From Leeuwenhoekiella sp. (GTDB taxonomy: Bacteria > Bacteroidota > Bacteroidia > Flavobacteriales > Flavobacteriaceae): 64,000 nucleotides of DNA. Under the pieces are notes generated by a model. The model was not told the DNA's origin. It searched no databases and saw nothing but the letters and a program-made list of their open reading frames with translations. Made by a program: the position numbers and the translations under genes. Of the stretch, positions 52,161 through 61,434 are shown one piece after another; within the stretch, counting starts at the first letter, position 1, and every line of letters starts with the position of its first letter. The stretch spans positions 62,001 through 126,000 of the forward strand of contig PAPI01000022.1 of NCBI GenBank assembly GCA_002708845.1, read 5' to 3'.

Positions 52161-52967
52161 ATGGACAAAGGCTTTTTAATTGACATGGACGGAGTTATCT
52201 ACAGTGGTAACGATTTAATTCCGGGTGCAGACACATTTATTAAGACATTACAGGACCGCGATATTCCCTTCTTGTTTATGACTAACAACAGTCAGCGCAG
52301 TCCTATCGATGTTGTGAATAAATTAAAGCCCATGGGAATTAAAATAACAGAAGATAATGTATACACCAGTGCAATGGCTACAGCCTGGTTTTTGGGTTTT
52401 ACAAAACCTAACGGTACCGCTTACGTTTTAGGTGAAGGTGGTTTGTTGAGCAGCCTGCACCAGCATGGTTACAGTCTTGTAACTCAGGATCCTGATTATG
52501 TCGTGGTAGGCGAAGGCCGAAACTTTACACTTGAGATGGCAAACAATGCGGTAGATATGATTCTGGGCGGAGCCAAATTGATAGCTACAAATCTGGATCC
52601 CTCACCTATGAAAAAAGGCTGGGCTAATTTAGGTATCAAAGCTATTGTAAAAATGATTGAAGAGGCGAGCGGCCGTAAAGCTTTTTCTGTTGGTAAACCC
52701 AGTCCCGTTATGATGCGTGCCGCGCGCAAAAAGCTTGGATTAACCACAGATCAAACTATCGTTATTGGTGATACGATGGATACCGATATTCTGGGCTCCA
52801 TTCAAATGGGTTATAAAACTATTTTGACCCTTTCAGGCGTGTCAAAACAGAAAGATTTAGGTGCGTATGCTTACGGTCCCGATATGATAATAGATTCGCT
52901 AAAAGGCTTTGATATTGATAAGGCTTTAGAAAAGCTTTCGGTAGAAAATAATTATTCAGAATTTTAG
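52161..52967 (+). CDS. HAD-IIA (NagD-like) phosphatase
   Basis: 268 residues with HAD motifs: 'FLIDMDGVIYSG' (motif I, Asp8 and Asp10), 'FMTNNSQRSP' (motif II), a cap typical of subclass IIA, and 'IVIGDTMDTDILGS' (motif IV). The cytoplasmic substrate of such enzymes ranges from sugar phosphates to glycerol phosphate and phosphoglycolate. Between glpK-glpD and galE it may clear a toxic phosphorylated intermediate, such as galactose or glycerol phosphate, but this is inference. The next gene galE is 45 bases on. Confidence 0.87.
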   Translation: MDKGFLIDMDGVIYSGNDLIPGADTFIKTLQDRDIPFLFMTNNSQRSPIDVVNKLKPMGIKITEDNVYTSAMATAWFLGFTKPNGTAYVLGEGGLLSSLHQHGYSLVTQDPDYVVVGEGRNFTLEMANNAVDMILGGAKLIATNLDPSPMKKGWANLGIKAIVKMIEEASGRKAFSVGKPSPVMMRAARKKLGLTTDQTIVIGDTMDTDILGSIQMGYKTILTLSGVSKQKDLGAYAYGPDMIIDSLKGFDIDKALEKLSVENNYSEF

Positions 52968-53012
52968 GGACCTCTTAAAATTAGATTTCAAACAGATAAA
53001 GTTTTAAAATAC

Positions 53013-54035
53013 ATGAAGATATTGGTTACTGGAGGACTCGGGTTTATTGGGTCTCACACCGTGGTAGAATTGCAAAATGCAGGTTATGAAGTGGTCATCA
53101 TCGATGATCTTTCTAATGCTTCAGAATCTGTTTTAGAGGGTATTGAAGCTATCACTTCTACACGGCCTGAGTTTGAAAAGCTTGACCTTAGAGACCGCAA
53201 TGCCGTTTCTGCCTTTTTTAAGAAACATGCAGATATTGAAGGGGTTATTCATTTTGCGGCTTCAAAAGCTGTAGGCGAAAGTGTGCACAAACCCTTATTG
53301 TATTACGAAAACAACTTGAGTTCACTGGTGTATTTACTTCAGGAGTTGACCGCAAAGACCGAAGCCAGTTTTATATTTAGTTCGTCATGTACCGTCTACG
53401 GCCAGGCAGACGAATTGCCCATTACCGAAAATGCACCTGTAAAACCAGCAGAATCTCCTTATGGTAATACCAAACAGATAGGGGAGGAAATCATTAGAGA
53501 TACAGCTCATAAATTTGAGAATTTTAAGGCAATAGCCCTACGCTACTTTAACCCCATAGGAGCGCATCAAAGCACCGAAATAGGGGAGTTGCCACTGGGA
53601 GTGCCCCAGAACCTGGTTCCTTTTATCACGCAAACCGCAGCCGGTTTACGTGAAGAACTTTCTGTTTTTGGCAATGATTATCCTACGCGAGATGGCACCT
53701 GTGTACGCGATTACATTCACGTGGTAGATCTTGCTCAGGCCCACGTAATGGCCTTAACCCGCTTGATAGAGGGTAAGAATAAATCTAATTATGAGGTGTT
53801 TAACTTAGGCACCGGTACCGGAAGTACGGTTTTAGAAGTAATAGAGACTTTTGAAAAAGTCTCCGGGGTTAAACTTCGCTATAAAATTGTAGATCGCAGA
53901 GAGGGTGATGTAGTTGCCGCGTATGCTGATACCGAGAAAGCCAATAAGGAGCTGGGCTGGAAATCGCAGCTAACACTTGCAGACGCCCTAGATTCGGCCT
54001 GGAAATGGGAGAAAAAGGTACGCGGTATTCAATAG
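53013..54035 (+). CDS. galE: UDP-glucose 4-epimerase
   Basis: 340 residues. Rossmann motif VTGGLGFIGSHTV, catalytic SSSCTVYG and YGNTK (Tyr-x3-Lys), and 'ALRYFNPIGAHQSTEIGELP' are all typical of GalE. It recycles UDP-galactose to UDP-glucose in the Leloir pathway. It converges on the lacI-family gene, whose stop is six bases away. Together with galT, galK and galM it completes the Leloir set in this window. Confidence 0.93.
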   Translation: MKILVTGGLGFIGSHTVVELQNAGYEVVIIDDLSNASESVLEGIEAITSTRPEFEKLDLRDRNAVSAFFKKHADIEGVIHFAASKAVGESVHKPLLYYENNLSSLVYLLQELTAKTEASFIFSSSCTVYGQADELPITENAPVKPAESPYGNTKQIGEEIIRDTAHKFENFKAIALRYFNPIGAHQSTEIGELPLGVPQNLVPFITQTAAGLREELSVFGNDYPTRDGTCVRDYIHVVDLAQAHVMALTRLIEGKNKSNYEVFNLGTGTGSTVLEVIETFEKVSGVKLRYKIVDRREGDVVAAYADTEKANKELGWKSQLTLADALDSAWKWEKKVRGIQ

Positions 54036-54041
54036 CGAATA

Positions 54042-55058
54042 CTATTTCTGTTGAACGGGGCTTGTGCTGTTGCGTATCACCAGTTCGGTTTCTATAACTT
54101 CCTGAACGGGCTCTAATTTTGTTTTAGACTCAATACTTTCAATCGCAAGTTGAATGGTACGCTTTCCTATTATTTCAGCCTGTTGCTTTACAGTAGTGAG
54201 CGCAGGGAAATAATTGCGGGCCAGTGCTCCATCTGTAAATCCTATAACTCCTACATCTTCGGGTACAGCCCGTTTGTTGAGGCGCAGGGCATTCATCGCA
54301 TAAATGGCACTTGACTCATCGGTGGTGACGATCCCATCTAATTCGTTTTCCTCTAAAAAGTCGCTGAGGTCTTTCTCAAGATGTTCCAGTTTGGTGTTGA
54401 TGATTTTAGAGTCGGCACCCAGTTCTTGAATTGCAGCTTCGTAACCCTGCGCACGTTTCTTTCCTACAGAAGTGTCTGAGAGTATAGAAAGCAGCGCGAT
54501 GTTTTTGCAACCCGTTTTGTGTAAGTGCATAACAGAATCATAGGCACCCTTAAAATCGTTTATTACAACGCTATGCGAATTCAGGTTTTCGTGAATGCGG
54601 TCAAATTGCACCAGCGGAATGTCGAAATAAAGAATATCATTTAAATGCTCCAGTTCTTCCGTTTGCTGTGTTTCTGAACTTAAGCTGATGATGATCGCAT
54701 CTACCGAAACATCACTTAGCATATTTATACTTTGCTTTTCTTTCTGAAGCGATTCGTTTGAAATACAGGTTACCAGCGAATAACCGTTTTTGGCGGCTTC
54801 TTCTTCCATACCAACTATAACTTTAGCGAAAAAGTTATGCATGATATTCGGGATTACCACTCCTAGGGTTTTGGTTCGGCTGCTTTTGAGTCCTCGAGCC
54901 ATCGCATTTGGTCTATACTTGAGTTGACGCGCAGCGGTTTTAACCACCAGTTTTGTGGAATCACTAATCTCAGGACTATCTGCTAACGCTTTGGAGACGG
55001 TTGAGATAGAGAGGTTGAGATGTTCTGCAATTGCTTTTAAGGTGGTTTTGTGTGCCAT
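54042..55058 (-). CDS. LacI-family transcriptional regulator
   Basis: 338 residues. A helix-turn-helix at about 3-25 (TTLKAIAEHLNLSISTVSKALA) is followed by the hinge (YRPNAMARGLKSSRTKTLGVVIP) and a periplasmic-binding-like sensor domain to the end. It starts one base after the galT stop, so it is the last gene of a galK-galT-lacI operon. It probably binds the CG-centred dyads found upstream of galK, the symporter, galM and the HAD gene. The effector is likely a galactose-containing compound or galactose itself. Confidence 0.9.
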   Translation of the reverse strand: MAHKTTLKAIAEHLNLSISTVSKALADSPEISDSTKLVVKTAARQLKYRPNAMARGLKSSRTKTLGVVIPNIMHNFFAKVIVGMEEEAAKNGYSLVTCISNESLQKEKQSINMLSDVSVDAIIISLSSETQQTEELEHLNDILYFDIPLVQFDRIHENLNSHSVVINDFKGAYDSVMHLHKTGCKNIALLSILSDTSVGKKRAQGYEAAIQELGADSKIINTKLEHLEKDLSDFLEENELDGIVTTDESSAIYAMNALRLNKRAVPEDVGVIGFTDGALARNYFPALTTVKQQAEIIGKRTIQLAIESIESKTKLEPVQEVIETELVIRNSTSPVQQK

Positions 55059-55059
55059 T

Positions 55060-56097
55060 TTAGGTTTTACTATAATGAGTGTCTGGCAAGTTACGTAAAG
55101 TTTCTGCAGCCATCTCTGCTGTTATATCGCGTTGAGGTGTTGCAAACATTTCATAACCCACCATAAATTTCTTCACTGTGGCAGAACGCAATAAAGGAGG
55201 GTAAAATGACATATGAAAATGCCAGCTTTCCCAATCTCTTCCATCTGTAGGAGCCTGGTGAATTCCTGAGCTGTACGGAAATGAAATCTTAAACAGATTG
55301 TCATACTTTATGGTTACTGCATTAATAATTTTCGCATAATCCATACGCTCTTCTTCGGTAAGGCTCAAAATATTGCGATGTTGATTGCGTGGAATAATCA
55401 TAACCTCATACGGCCATACTGCCCAATATGGGACTAAAGCTACAAAATATTCGGTTTCAACTACAATACGTTCCTGAGCCTGTAATTCTTCTTTAAGATA
55501 GTCGCTAAGTAAACTGGTTTTATTGTTATGATAATACTCGCTAAGATTTTTACACTTTTTGCTTACTTCAAGAGGAATGGTGCGCTGTGCCCAAATCTGC
55601 CCGTGCGGATGCGGATTGCTACAGCCCATTATGGCTCCTTTATTTTCAAAAATCTGAACGTGATTAATGTCTTTTTTAGCACCCAGTTCTCTGAATTCCC
55701 GCTGCCACAACGCTACAACTTTTTCGATTTCTGCAACCTCCATTACCGGAAGGGTTAAGGAGTGATCGGGAGAAAAGCAAACTACTTTGCAGGTGCCGCT
55801 TTCTGATTCTGCCTTAAGTAAACCGGATTTAAATTTTTCTTCAGGGACATCACGTTTAAGCGCAGCAAAGTCATTTGTAAACGACCATGGCTCGTTGTAA
55901 TTCTCATTTTTATGACCGCCGGCACGTTCATTTCCGGGGCATAAATAACATGAAGGATCGTATGAAGGGCGCTTTTCAACAACCACATCTTCTTCCTTTC
56001 CTTGCCAGGGTCGCTTGGTGCGATGTGGGGAAACTAATACCCACTCTCCGGTTAGGATATTATATCTTCTGTGCGAATTATCATTAAAGTCAAGCAT
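55060..56097 (-). CDS. galT: Galactose-1-phosphate uridylyltransferase
   Basis: 345 residues. Zinc-site and nucleotide motifs appear as 'CYLCPGNERAGG', with active site 'CSNPHPHGQIWAQ' (His-Pro-His-x-Gln) and 'PTDGRDWESWHFHMSFYPPLLRSATVKKFMVGYEMFA' at the end. It swaps UMP between UDP-glucose and galactose 1-phosphate. Middle gene of the galK-galT-lacI operon. Confidence 0.94.
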   Translation of the reverse strand: MLDFNDNSHRRYNILTGEWVLVSPHRTKRPWQGKEEDVVVEKRPSYDPSCYLCPGNERAGGHKNENYNEPWSFTNDFAALKRDVPEEKFKSGLLKAESESGTCKVVCFSPDHSLTLPVMEVAEIEKVVALWQREFRELGAKKDINHVQIFENKGAIMGCSNPHPHGQIWAQRTIPLEVSKKCKNLSEYYHNNKTSLLSDYLKEELQAQERIVVETEYFVALVPYWAVWPYEVMIIPRNQHRNILSLTEEERMDYAKIINAVTIKYDNLFKISFPYSSGIHQAPTDGRDWESWHFHMSFYPPLLRSATVKKFMVGYEMFATPQRDITAEMAAETLRNLPDTHYSKT

Positions 56098-56139
56098 GGT
56101 ATTCAGTTTTGTTTTAATAATAGGTTTTAACGGATGCGT

Positions 56140-57303
56140 TTATATTACTTTTCCACCGTCTGCCGGCATAGCTTTAAAAGCGGTAAGATTGATATCAAAT
56201 TCTTCTTTGTAGGCTTTTTTGGCTAAACCAATATATTCTTCAATAAAATCCTGATGAATGAGGTTTATTGTACAGCCACCAAAACCACCACCCATCATTC
56301 TACAGCCTAAAATAGCGTGATAATTTCGTGAAAAATCGGTAAGAAAATCTAGTTCTTTACAACTTACTTCATATTTGTGTTGCAGTCCATCGTGCGAACC
56401 GTACATAAGCTGCCCAAAACTCTCCAGATCATTGCGTTCCAACGCAGCGGCTGCAGCATTCACCCGGGCATTTTCTTCAATTACATACAAGCAACGGTTG
56501 TAAATCACAGGAGCAAAATCGCTTTTATGAGCTTCGAGTTGTTCCAATTTTACATCTCTTAATGAATTTATCTTGGGGTACCATTTTTGCAGCAATTTTA
56601 CACCCTGCTCACATTCGTTGCGACGTACGTTATATTCGCTGGTCGAAAGGCTGTGCGATACATTTGTGTTTAGCAGCAGTAAAGCATATGGTTCTATGTT
56701 GAAAGGAACCAGTATGTAGTCCAGGCTTTGGCAATCCAGTTGAATTACGTGATTTTCTTTGCTCATTACTGAAGCAAACTGATCCATAATTCCGCACATT
56801 GTGCCTACGTAGTTATGCTCGGCTTTTTGAGAAAGCTCAACAATTTCAAGAGGACTCAGGTCTAAAGAAAAGAGCTCATTTAACCCCTCAGCCAGACCGC
56901 ACTCCAAAGCAGCAGAAGAACTAATTCCGGCACCCATAGGTAAGTTGCTAAACATCAGGCATTCAAAACCAGATAAGTTACGCCCTTTTTTTTTGATTTC
57001 TTCTGTCACCCCAACAATATAGCGGGTCCATTCTTCACCCTGCTCATCAGGTTTGCTTAAATCAAATTGATAGGTACTGTCAAAATTAAGGCTGGTAATA
57101 CTGCATTGGCTTTTAGACTTGTTTTTTTTCAGATAAAATACAATTGATTTGTCAATAGCTGTAGGCATGACAAAGCCATTATTGTAATCGGTATGCTCAC
57201 CTATAAGATTAACCCTTCCCGGTGAGTTCACAGTTACTTCGGCCTTAAAATTTCCAATTTGGGCAACCTGCTCTGGCGATTGTGCGATGACGTTGTTTTG
57301 CAA
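56140..57303 (-). CDS. galK: Galactokinase
   Basis: 387 residues. The galactokinase signature is 'GRVNLIGEHTDYNNGFVMPTAID', the ATP loop is 'LPMGAGISSSAALECGLAEGL', and the C-terminal motif is 'GCRMMGGGFGGCTINLI'. It phosphorylates alpha-galactose. It is the first gene of the operon, divergent from the symporter, with a perfect -7 box upstream. Confidence 0.94.
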   Translation of the reverse strand: MQNNVIAQSPEQVAQIGNFKAEVTVNSPGRVNLIGEHTDYNNGFVMPTAIDKSIVFYLKKNKSKSQCSITSLNFDSTYQFDLSKPDEQGEEWTRYIVGVTEEIKKKGRNLSGFECLMFSNLPMGAGISSSAALECGLAEGLNELFSLDLSPLEIVELSQKAEHNYVGTMCGIMDQFASVMSKENHVIQLDCQSLDYILVPFNIEPYALLLLNTNVSHSLSTSEYNVRRNECEQGVKLLQKWYPKINSLRDVKLEQLEAHKSDFAPVIYNRCLYVIEENARVNAAAAALERNDLESFGQLMYGSHDGLQHKYEVSCKELDFLTDFSRNYHAILGCRMMGGGFGGCTINLIHQDFIEEYIGLAKKAYKEEFDINLTAFKAMPADGGKVI

Positions 57304-57343
57304 AACCTAAATGTACTAATTAATACTCTTTTTCTTTAATGTA

Positions 57344-57351
57344 CAAATATA
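57344..57351 (-). promoter_or_regulatory. -7 box of galK
   Basis: TATATTTG on the minus strand, an exact match to TAnnTTTG, 41 bases upstream of the galK ATG. No -33 TTG is visible; a candidate LacI-type site (57363-57376) lies where one would expect it. Confidence 0.5.
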
Positions 57352-57362
57352 CTAAAACTTTC

Positions 57363-57376
57363 ATTAAACGTATTTT
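57363..57376. promoter_or_regulatory. Candidate LacI-type operator in the galK promoter
   Basis: AAAATACGTTTAAT on the minus strand, 12 bases upstream of the galK -7 box. A bound regulator would sit between the -33 and -7 regions. Confidence 0.38.
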
Positions 57377-57422
57377 TTACATTTAAAAAATTAAAGTCTA
57401 AGACGGCATAAGGTAATTAAGA

Positions 57423-57436
57423 CTATAACGTAATAG
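57423..57436. promoter_or_regulatory. Candidate LacI-type operator between galK and the symporter
   Basis: CTATAACGTAATAG, a CG-centred 14-bp dyad with only one mismatched pair, the cleanest of the four. It lies in the 308-base divergent spacer 57304-57611. Apart from these sites and the galK -7 box, that spacer shows no gene or other clear signal. Confidence 0.45.
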
Positions 57437-57611
57437 CATTAAAAAATAGGGTTAATTTTCAAAGATTTATCAAAAAGTAATGCTTATTTGTGGATTTATG
57501 ACAGATTTTAAACCTGAATGCTTCGCCTCAAAATGTTTAAAGTGTTACTTTAGTGGCGTTATAAAAAAATGTTAAGGCACCTTTTTGTGAAAAAAATCAA
57601 TACTTAATCCT

Positions 57612-59261
57612 ATGGCAATAATTTCCTTTTTAGCATTTACAATTCTTGTGGCAGTCATCTCGTGGTGGTCTGTACGCAACGCTGATGAATCAACCTCAGA
57701 CGGTTATTTCTTGGGAGGCCGAAGTCTAACAGCTGGGGTTATTGCGGGCTCGCTTTTACTTACCAACCTTTCAACCGAGCAAATTGTAGGCCTTAACGGA
57801 AGTGCTTATAAAGACGGGCTTTCTGTTATGGCCTGGGAAACTCTGGCAGCTCTTGCAATTGTGGTAACTGCGGTGTTCTTATTGCCTCGTTATTTAAAAG
57901 GAGGTCTTACAACCGTGCCTCAGTTTCTCGCTGAGCGTTTTGATACTTCGACTAAAACGATTACTTCCGCATTATTTCTTACCGGTTATGTAGTGGTTCT
58001 GCTTCCGGTGATTTTGTACTCCGGTTCTGTTGCGGTAAGTGGGATGTTTAATATTCCGGAAAGACTTGGAGTTTCTGATATGACCGCTTTGGTAATTTGC
58101 ATCTGGGGTATAGGTATTATCGGTTCGATTTACGCGGTATTTGGAGGGTTAAAAGCCGTTGCCGTGTCTGATAGTATTAATGCTGTGGGGCTTATCATAG
58201 GAGGTTTATTGATTCCTGTTTTTGGTTTAATGGCTATAGGTGACGGGGGCATTATAGACGGACTGAATACGCTTATTGATTCTGATCCTTCGCGTTTTGA
58301 TTCAACTGGCGAGCCGGGTCAGGAGGTGCCTTTTGCTACGATTTTTACCGGGATGATGCTCGTGCAGTTATTTTATTGGGGTACCAATCAGCAAATAATT
58401 CAGCGTGCTTTAGGTGCAAAAAGTCTTGCTGAAGGTCAAAAAGGACTTTTACTGGCCGCGTTTCTAAAAATTCTGGGTCCAATTATTTTAGTGCTTCCGG
58501 GGATGATTGCTTTCTATTATTTTGAGGGAGGTCTTGATAGCAGTGATCTTGCGTATCCTGAACTGGTGCGTGCCGTGTTGCCAAAACCACTTGTAGGATT
58601 TTTTGCTGCTGTTTTATTTGGTGCAATCCTGAGCTCATTTAATAGTGTGTTGAACAGTTCGGTAACTTTATTCGGTATTGATATTTACAAACAACACATC
58701 AATAAGGAGGCTTCAGAGGCAACTATTGTTAAGTACGGAAAGATTTTTGGGGTGTGTTTAGCGCTGGCAGCTATGTTTATAGCGCCGCTAATCTCTAATG
58801 CCGGAAGTTTGTTTAGTTATCTTCAGGAAATCAACGGAATTTACAGTATCCCAATTTTTACCATTATAGTCATTGGTTATGCAACAAAACGGGTGCCTGC
58901 GATTGCCGCAAAAATAGGTATCATTAGCGGATCACTGATGTACATCATAAGTCAGTTTTGGTTAGGTCCTATGATGCGCGATAATGCTGTTGCAGCCGCA
59001 GAAGCTAGCGGTATTACAGATCCCGAAGCTTTGCGAATGGTTAGTGTGGAAGCTTACCCGCACTATTTGCATGTGATGGCGATCTTGTTTGTCGCAAACA
59101 TCATCATTATGCTGATTATTGGTAAACTGTATCCTAGAGAAACCCCATTTGAGCTTGAGTATACCAAAAAGGTTTCAATTGAACCTTATAAGTATGTCAA
59201 GCCGGTAGGGGCCATGATTTGCGTGATTGTGGTAGCTATTTACGTGTACTTTGCGAAATAA
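57612..59261 (+). CDS. SGLT-like sodium/sugar symporter
   Basis: 549 residues, 14 predicted membrane segments. SSS-family motifs of the sugar branch are present: 'DGYFLGGRSLTAGVIAGSLLLTNLSTEQIVGLNG' and 'SSFNSVLNSSVTLFGIDIYKQHIN', close to the vSGLT layout. It is the inner-membrane importer of the galactose/glycerol locus, divergent from galK and probably under the same LacI-type regulator. Likely cargo is galactose or a galactoside such as galactosylglycerol (inference). A terminator follows. Confidence 0.88.
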   Translation: MAIISFLAFTILVAVISWWSVRNADESTSDGYFLGGRSLTAGVIAGSLLLTNLSTEQIVGLNGSAYKDGLSVMAWETLAALAIVVTAVFLLPRYLKGGLTTVPQFLAERFDTSTKTITSALFLTGYVVVLLPVILYSGSVAVSGMFNIPERLGVSDMTALVICIWGIGIIGSIYAVFGGLKAVAVSDSINAVGLIIGGLLIPVFGLMAIGDGGIIDGLNTLIDSDPSRFDSTGEPGQEVPFATIFTGMMLVQLFYWGTNQQIIQRALGAKSLAEGQKGLLLAAFLKILGPIILVLPGMIAFYYFEGGLDSSDLAYPELVRAVLPKPLVGFFAAVLFGAILSSFNSVLNSSVTLFGIDIYKQHINKEASEATIVKYGKIFGVCLALAAMFIAPLISNAGSLFSYLQEINGIYSIPIFTIIVIGYATKRVPAIAAKIGIISGSLMYIISQFWLGPMMRDNAVAAAEASGITDPEALRMVSVEAYPHYLHVMAILFVANIIIMLIIGKLYPRETPFELEYTKKVSIEPYKYVKPVGAMICVIVVAIYVYFAK

Positions 59262-59284
59262 AAATAGGCTACATAATTAATTAT

Positions 59285-59310
59285 AACCCGGAGGTAATTC
59301 CGGGTTTTTT
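59285..59310 (+). terminator. Terminator after the symporter gene
   Basis: An 8-bp stem AACCCGGA / TCCGGGTT, 6-base loop, then a T run, 24 bases after the stop. Confidence 0.85.
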
Positions 59311-59378
59311 TATGGACAATTGGTGGGGTTGATATCAATGCTTTAGTTTTAGCACTTCATCAATCAATAATTAAAATT

Positions 59379-59934
59379 ATGTTCAAACTTTTTACAGCAG
59401 TCCTGCTGGTATTCCTTTTCGCAACAAATCTCAATGCTCAAACTTGAGAGTCTACTTGGATAGAGTCTTTAATATGGGGAGCACAAACCGGGTTTCTTGG
59501 TTTTTGAGTGCATAACGAATCTAAACTAACACACGGAATTGCTTTGCGTTCCGAATTGGGTTTTGATGGTGGTTTTTATGGAAGCGATAATGATTTCAAT
59601 TATGTTTTTGCTCCTATACCGTGTAGAACCCAGATGGTATCGCAACTCTGGACAAAAGATTTGAGAAAGGAAAAAATACAGCAAATAATTCTGCAGACTT
59701 TTTAAGTCTGAAAGCTATGTTTTACCCGGCCTGTTTACAATATCCAGCGAAGAGGTACGTGTTAATTGGACTATAGCTCTAACTGCAAATGCCGGGATGC
59801 GCCGGGTATATTGGGAACATTTTATTTTTGAACTGGGACTGGGGGCTGGCTTTGCTACAGATTTGGAAAACACGTACGGTAATTCGATTTATTTTTTACC
59901 CGAAATCTTTCTGAGGCTCGGCTATAATTTTTAA
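59379..59934 (+). pseudogene. Degenerate outer-membrane beta-barrel gene
   Basis: An ATG at 59379 begins a perfect signal peptide (MFKLFTAVLLVFLFATNLNAQ) that hits TGA at 59445. The reading continues (WGAQTGFLGF, stop, VHNESKLTHGIALRSELGFDGG), then shifts frame near 59622. It shifts again at about 59663-59725 and ends cleanly as 'AGMRRVYWEHFIFELGLGAGFATDLENT...LGYNF' with stop 59932-59934. So the gene carries two in-frame stops and at least two frameshifts. The intact form would be a small secreted barrel of about 185 residues. The stop after LGF probably replaces a Trp codon (TGG to TGA). Confidence 0.82.
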
Positions 59935-59955
59935 AAGATAAATTTCCTTTTGAAT

Positions 59956-59997
59956 GCATAAAAAAAGCTGTCCGATAAGACAGCTTTTTTTTTATGC
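59956..59997 (-). terminator. Strong bidirectional terminator after the acyl-CoA dehydrogenase gene
   Basis: A long stem, GCATAAAAAAAGCTGTC paired with GACAGC plus T9 and ATGC, around loop CGATAA. It lies 15 bases past the minus-strand stop and also closes the pseudogene on the other strand. Confidence 0.88.
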
Positions 59998-60011
59998 AAC
60001 TAGGTTAAATC

Positions 60012-61154
60012 TTAATTATCTATAATCGATCTGGAGATCACAATTTTTTGAATTTCGGATGTGCCCTCGTAAATCTGTGTGATTTTAGCATCCCGCATCA
60101 GGCGCTCTACATGATATTCTTTTACGAAACCATTACCGCCGTGCACCTGTACGGCTTCAACTGTAGTATCCATCGCTACTTTTGAGGCGTATAATTTTGC
60201 CATAGAGCTGGCCAGATCGTAATTCTCTTTCTGATCTTTTTGCCAGGCAGCTTTCATAACCAAATGACGTGCCGCTTCAATTTGGGTATACATATCGGCC
60301 AGTTTAAAGGCAATGGCCTGGTGGTTGCAGATTTCGGTGCCAAAAGCCTTGCGCTGTTTTGAATAATCAAGGGCAAGTTCATAAGCTCCTGAAGCGATTC
60401 CCAGAGCCTGAGCCGCGATACCAATACGACCACCACTTAGAGTTTTCATAGCAAACTTAAACCCGAACCCATCTTCACCAATTCGATTTTCCTTGGGCAC
60501 TTTTACATCATTAAATATAAGGGAGTGTGTGTCGCTGCCACGAATGCCCAGTTTTTGCTCTTTAGGACCAATCTCAAAACCTTCCCATTCCTTTTCAACA
60601 ATGAAGGCATTGATGCCCCGGTGTTTTTTCTCATTATCGGTTTGCGCGATTACCAGATAATAATCGGCAGATCCTCCGTTTGTAATCCAGTTTTTTGTTC
60701 CGTTAAGAATGTAATGATCACCTTTGTCAATTGCCGTAGTGCGTTGTGAAGTAGCATCACTACCGGCTTCGGGCTCACTTAAACAAAAAGCACCCAGTTT
60801 TTCACCCGTTGTTAATTTAGATAGGTATTTTTCTTTTTGTTGCTGACTTCCGTATTCTGCCAGACCATAATTTACAAGGCTGTTGTTTACCGAAACGATT
60901 ACTGATGCGGATGCATCAATCTTCGATAATTCTTCCATGACCAAAACGTATGAAATGGTATCCATTCCGCCTCCGCCAAATTCAGTAGGAGCCATCATAC
61001 CCAGAAAGCCCATTTCGCCCATTTTTTTAATGAGTTCTTTGGGGAAGTGTTGTTTTTCATCCCGCTCAATAACTCCCGGAAGCAATTCGCTTTGCGCAAA
61101 TTCACGGGCTGCATCACGTATCATTTCGTGTTCTTCACTCAAACTGAAATTCAT
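60012..61154 (-). CDS. Acyl-CoA dehydrogenase
   Basis: 380 residues from the ATG at 61154 (MNFSLSEEHEMIRDAAREFA); a Met two codons earlier is also possible. Motifs are 'GAFCLSEPEAGSDATS' and 'NWITNGGSADYYLV' (FAD/substrate site), and the C-terminal 'QIYEGTSEIQKIVISR' with the catalytic Glu. It oxidises short-chain acyl-CoA with FAD, passing electrons to ETF. It is monocistronic; the 280-base spacer to anmK holds A/T-rich DNA with no clear promoter match. Confidence 0.92.
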   Translation of the reverse strand: MNFSLSEEHEMIRDAAREFAQSELLPGVIERDEKQHFPKELIKKMGEMGFLGMMAPTEFGGGGMDTISYVLVMEELSKIDASASVIVSVNNSLVNYGLAEYGSQQQKEKYLSKLTTGEKLGAFCLSEPEAGSDATSQRTTAIDKGDHYILNGTKNWITNGGSADYYLVIAQTDNEKKHRGINAFIVEKEWEGFEIGPKEQKLGIRGSDTHSLIFNDVKVPKENRIGEDGFGFKFAMKTLSGGRIGIAAQALGIASGAYELALDYSKQRKAFGTEICNHQAIAFKLADMYTQIEAARHLVMKAAWQKDQKENYDLASSMAKLYASKVAMDTTVEAVQVHGGNGFVKEYHVERLMRDAKITQIYEGTSEIQKIVISRSIIDN

Positions 61155-61434
61155 GGTCAATATTTGGTATTAAATTAAAATTCTATTCTTTTCTTAATAA
61201 CTTCGGCATCATACAAACAAATAATGAATGTTTGGACCAACATAAAAGTAACAACTCAAACCTTTGCGTAACGTTTTTTCAAAGGTCTGAAAATTTACTA
61301 TGCTTGCATAATAAAAAGATGCATCAGCTAAATATTTTAACGAAAATTCAAAAATAGTCGATTTTACACAACTAAATTAAATTATTGATAATATAAGTGA
61401 AAAATACTAAGAATTTATTTAATTTCAAAAAACT

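Noticed and set aside
57304..57611. Possible small RNA or tRNA in the galK-symporter spacer
   Set aside because: No cloverleaf or stable RNA-like structure is seen; the region holds promoter and operator-like sites only.
59445..59508. TGA read-through or recoding in the barrel gene
   Set aside because: Further frameshifts downstream show that the gene is broken, so recoding is not needed to explain the stops.
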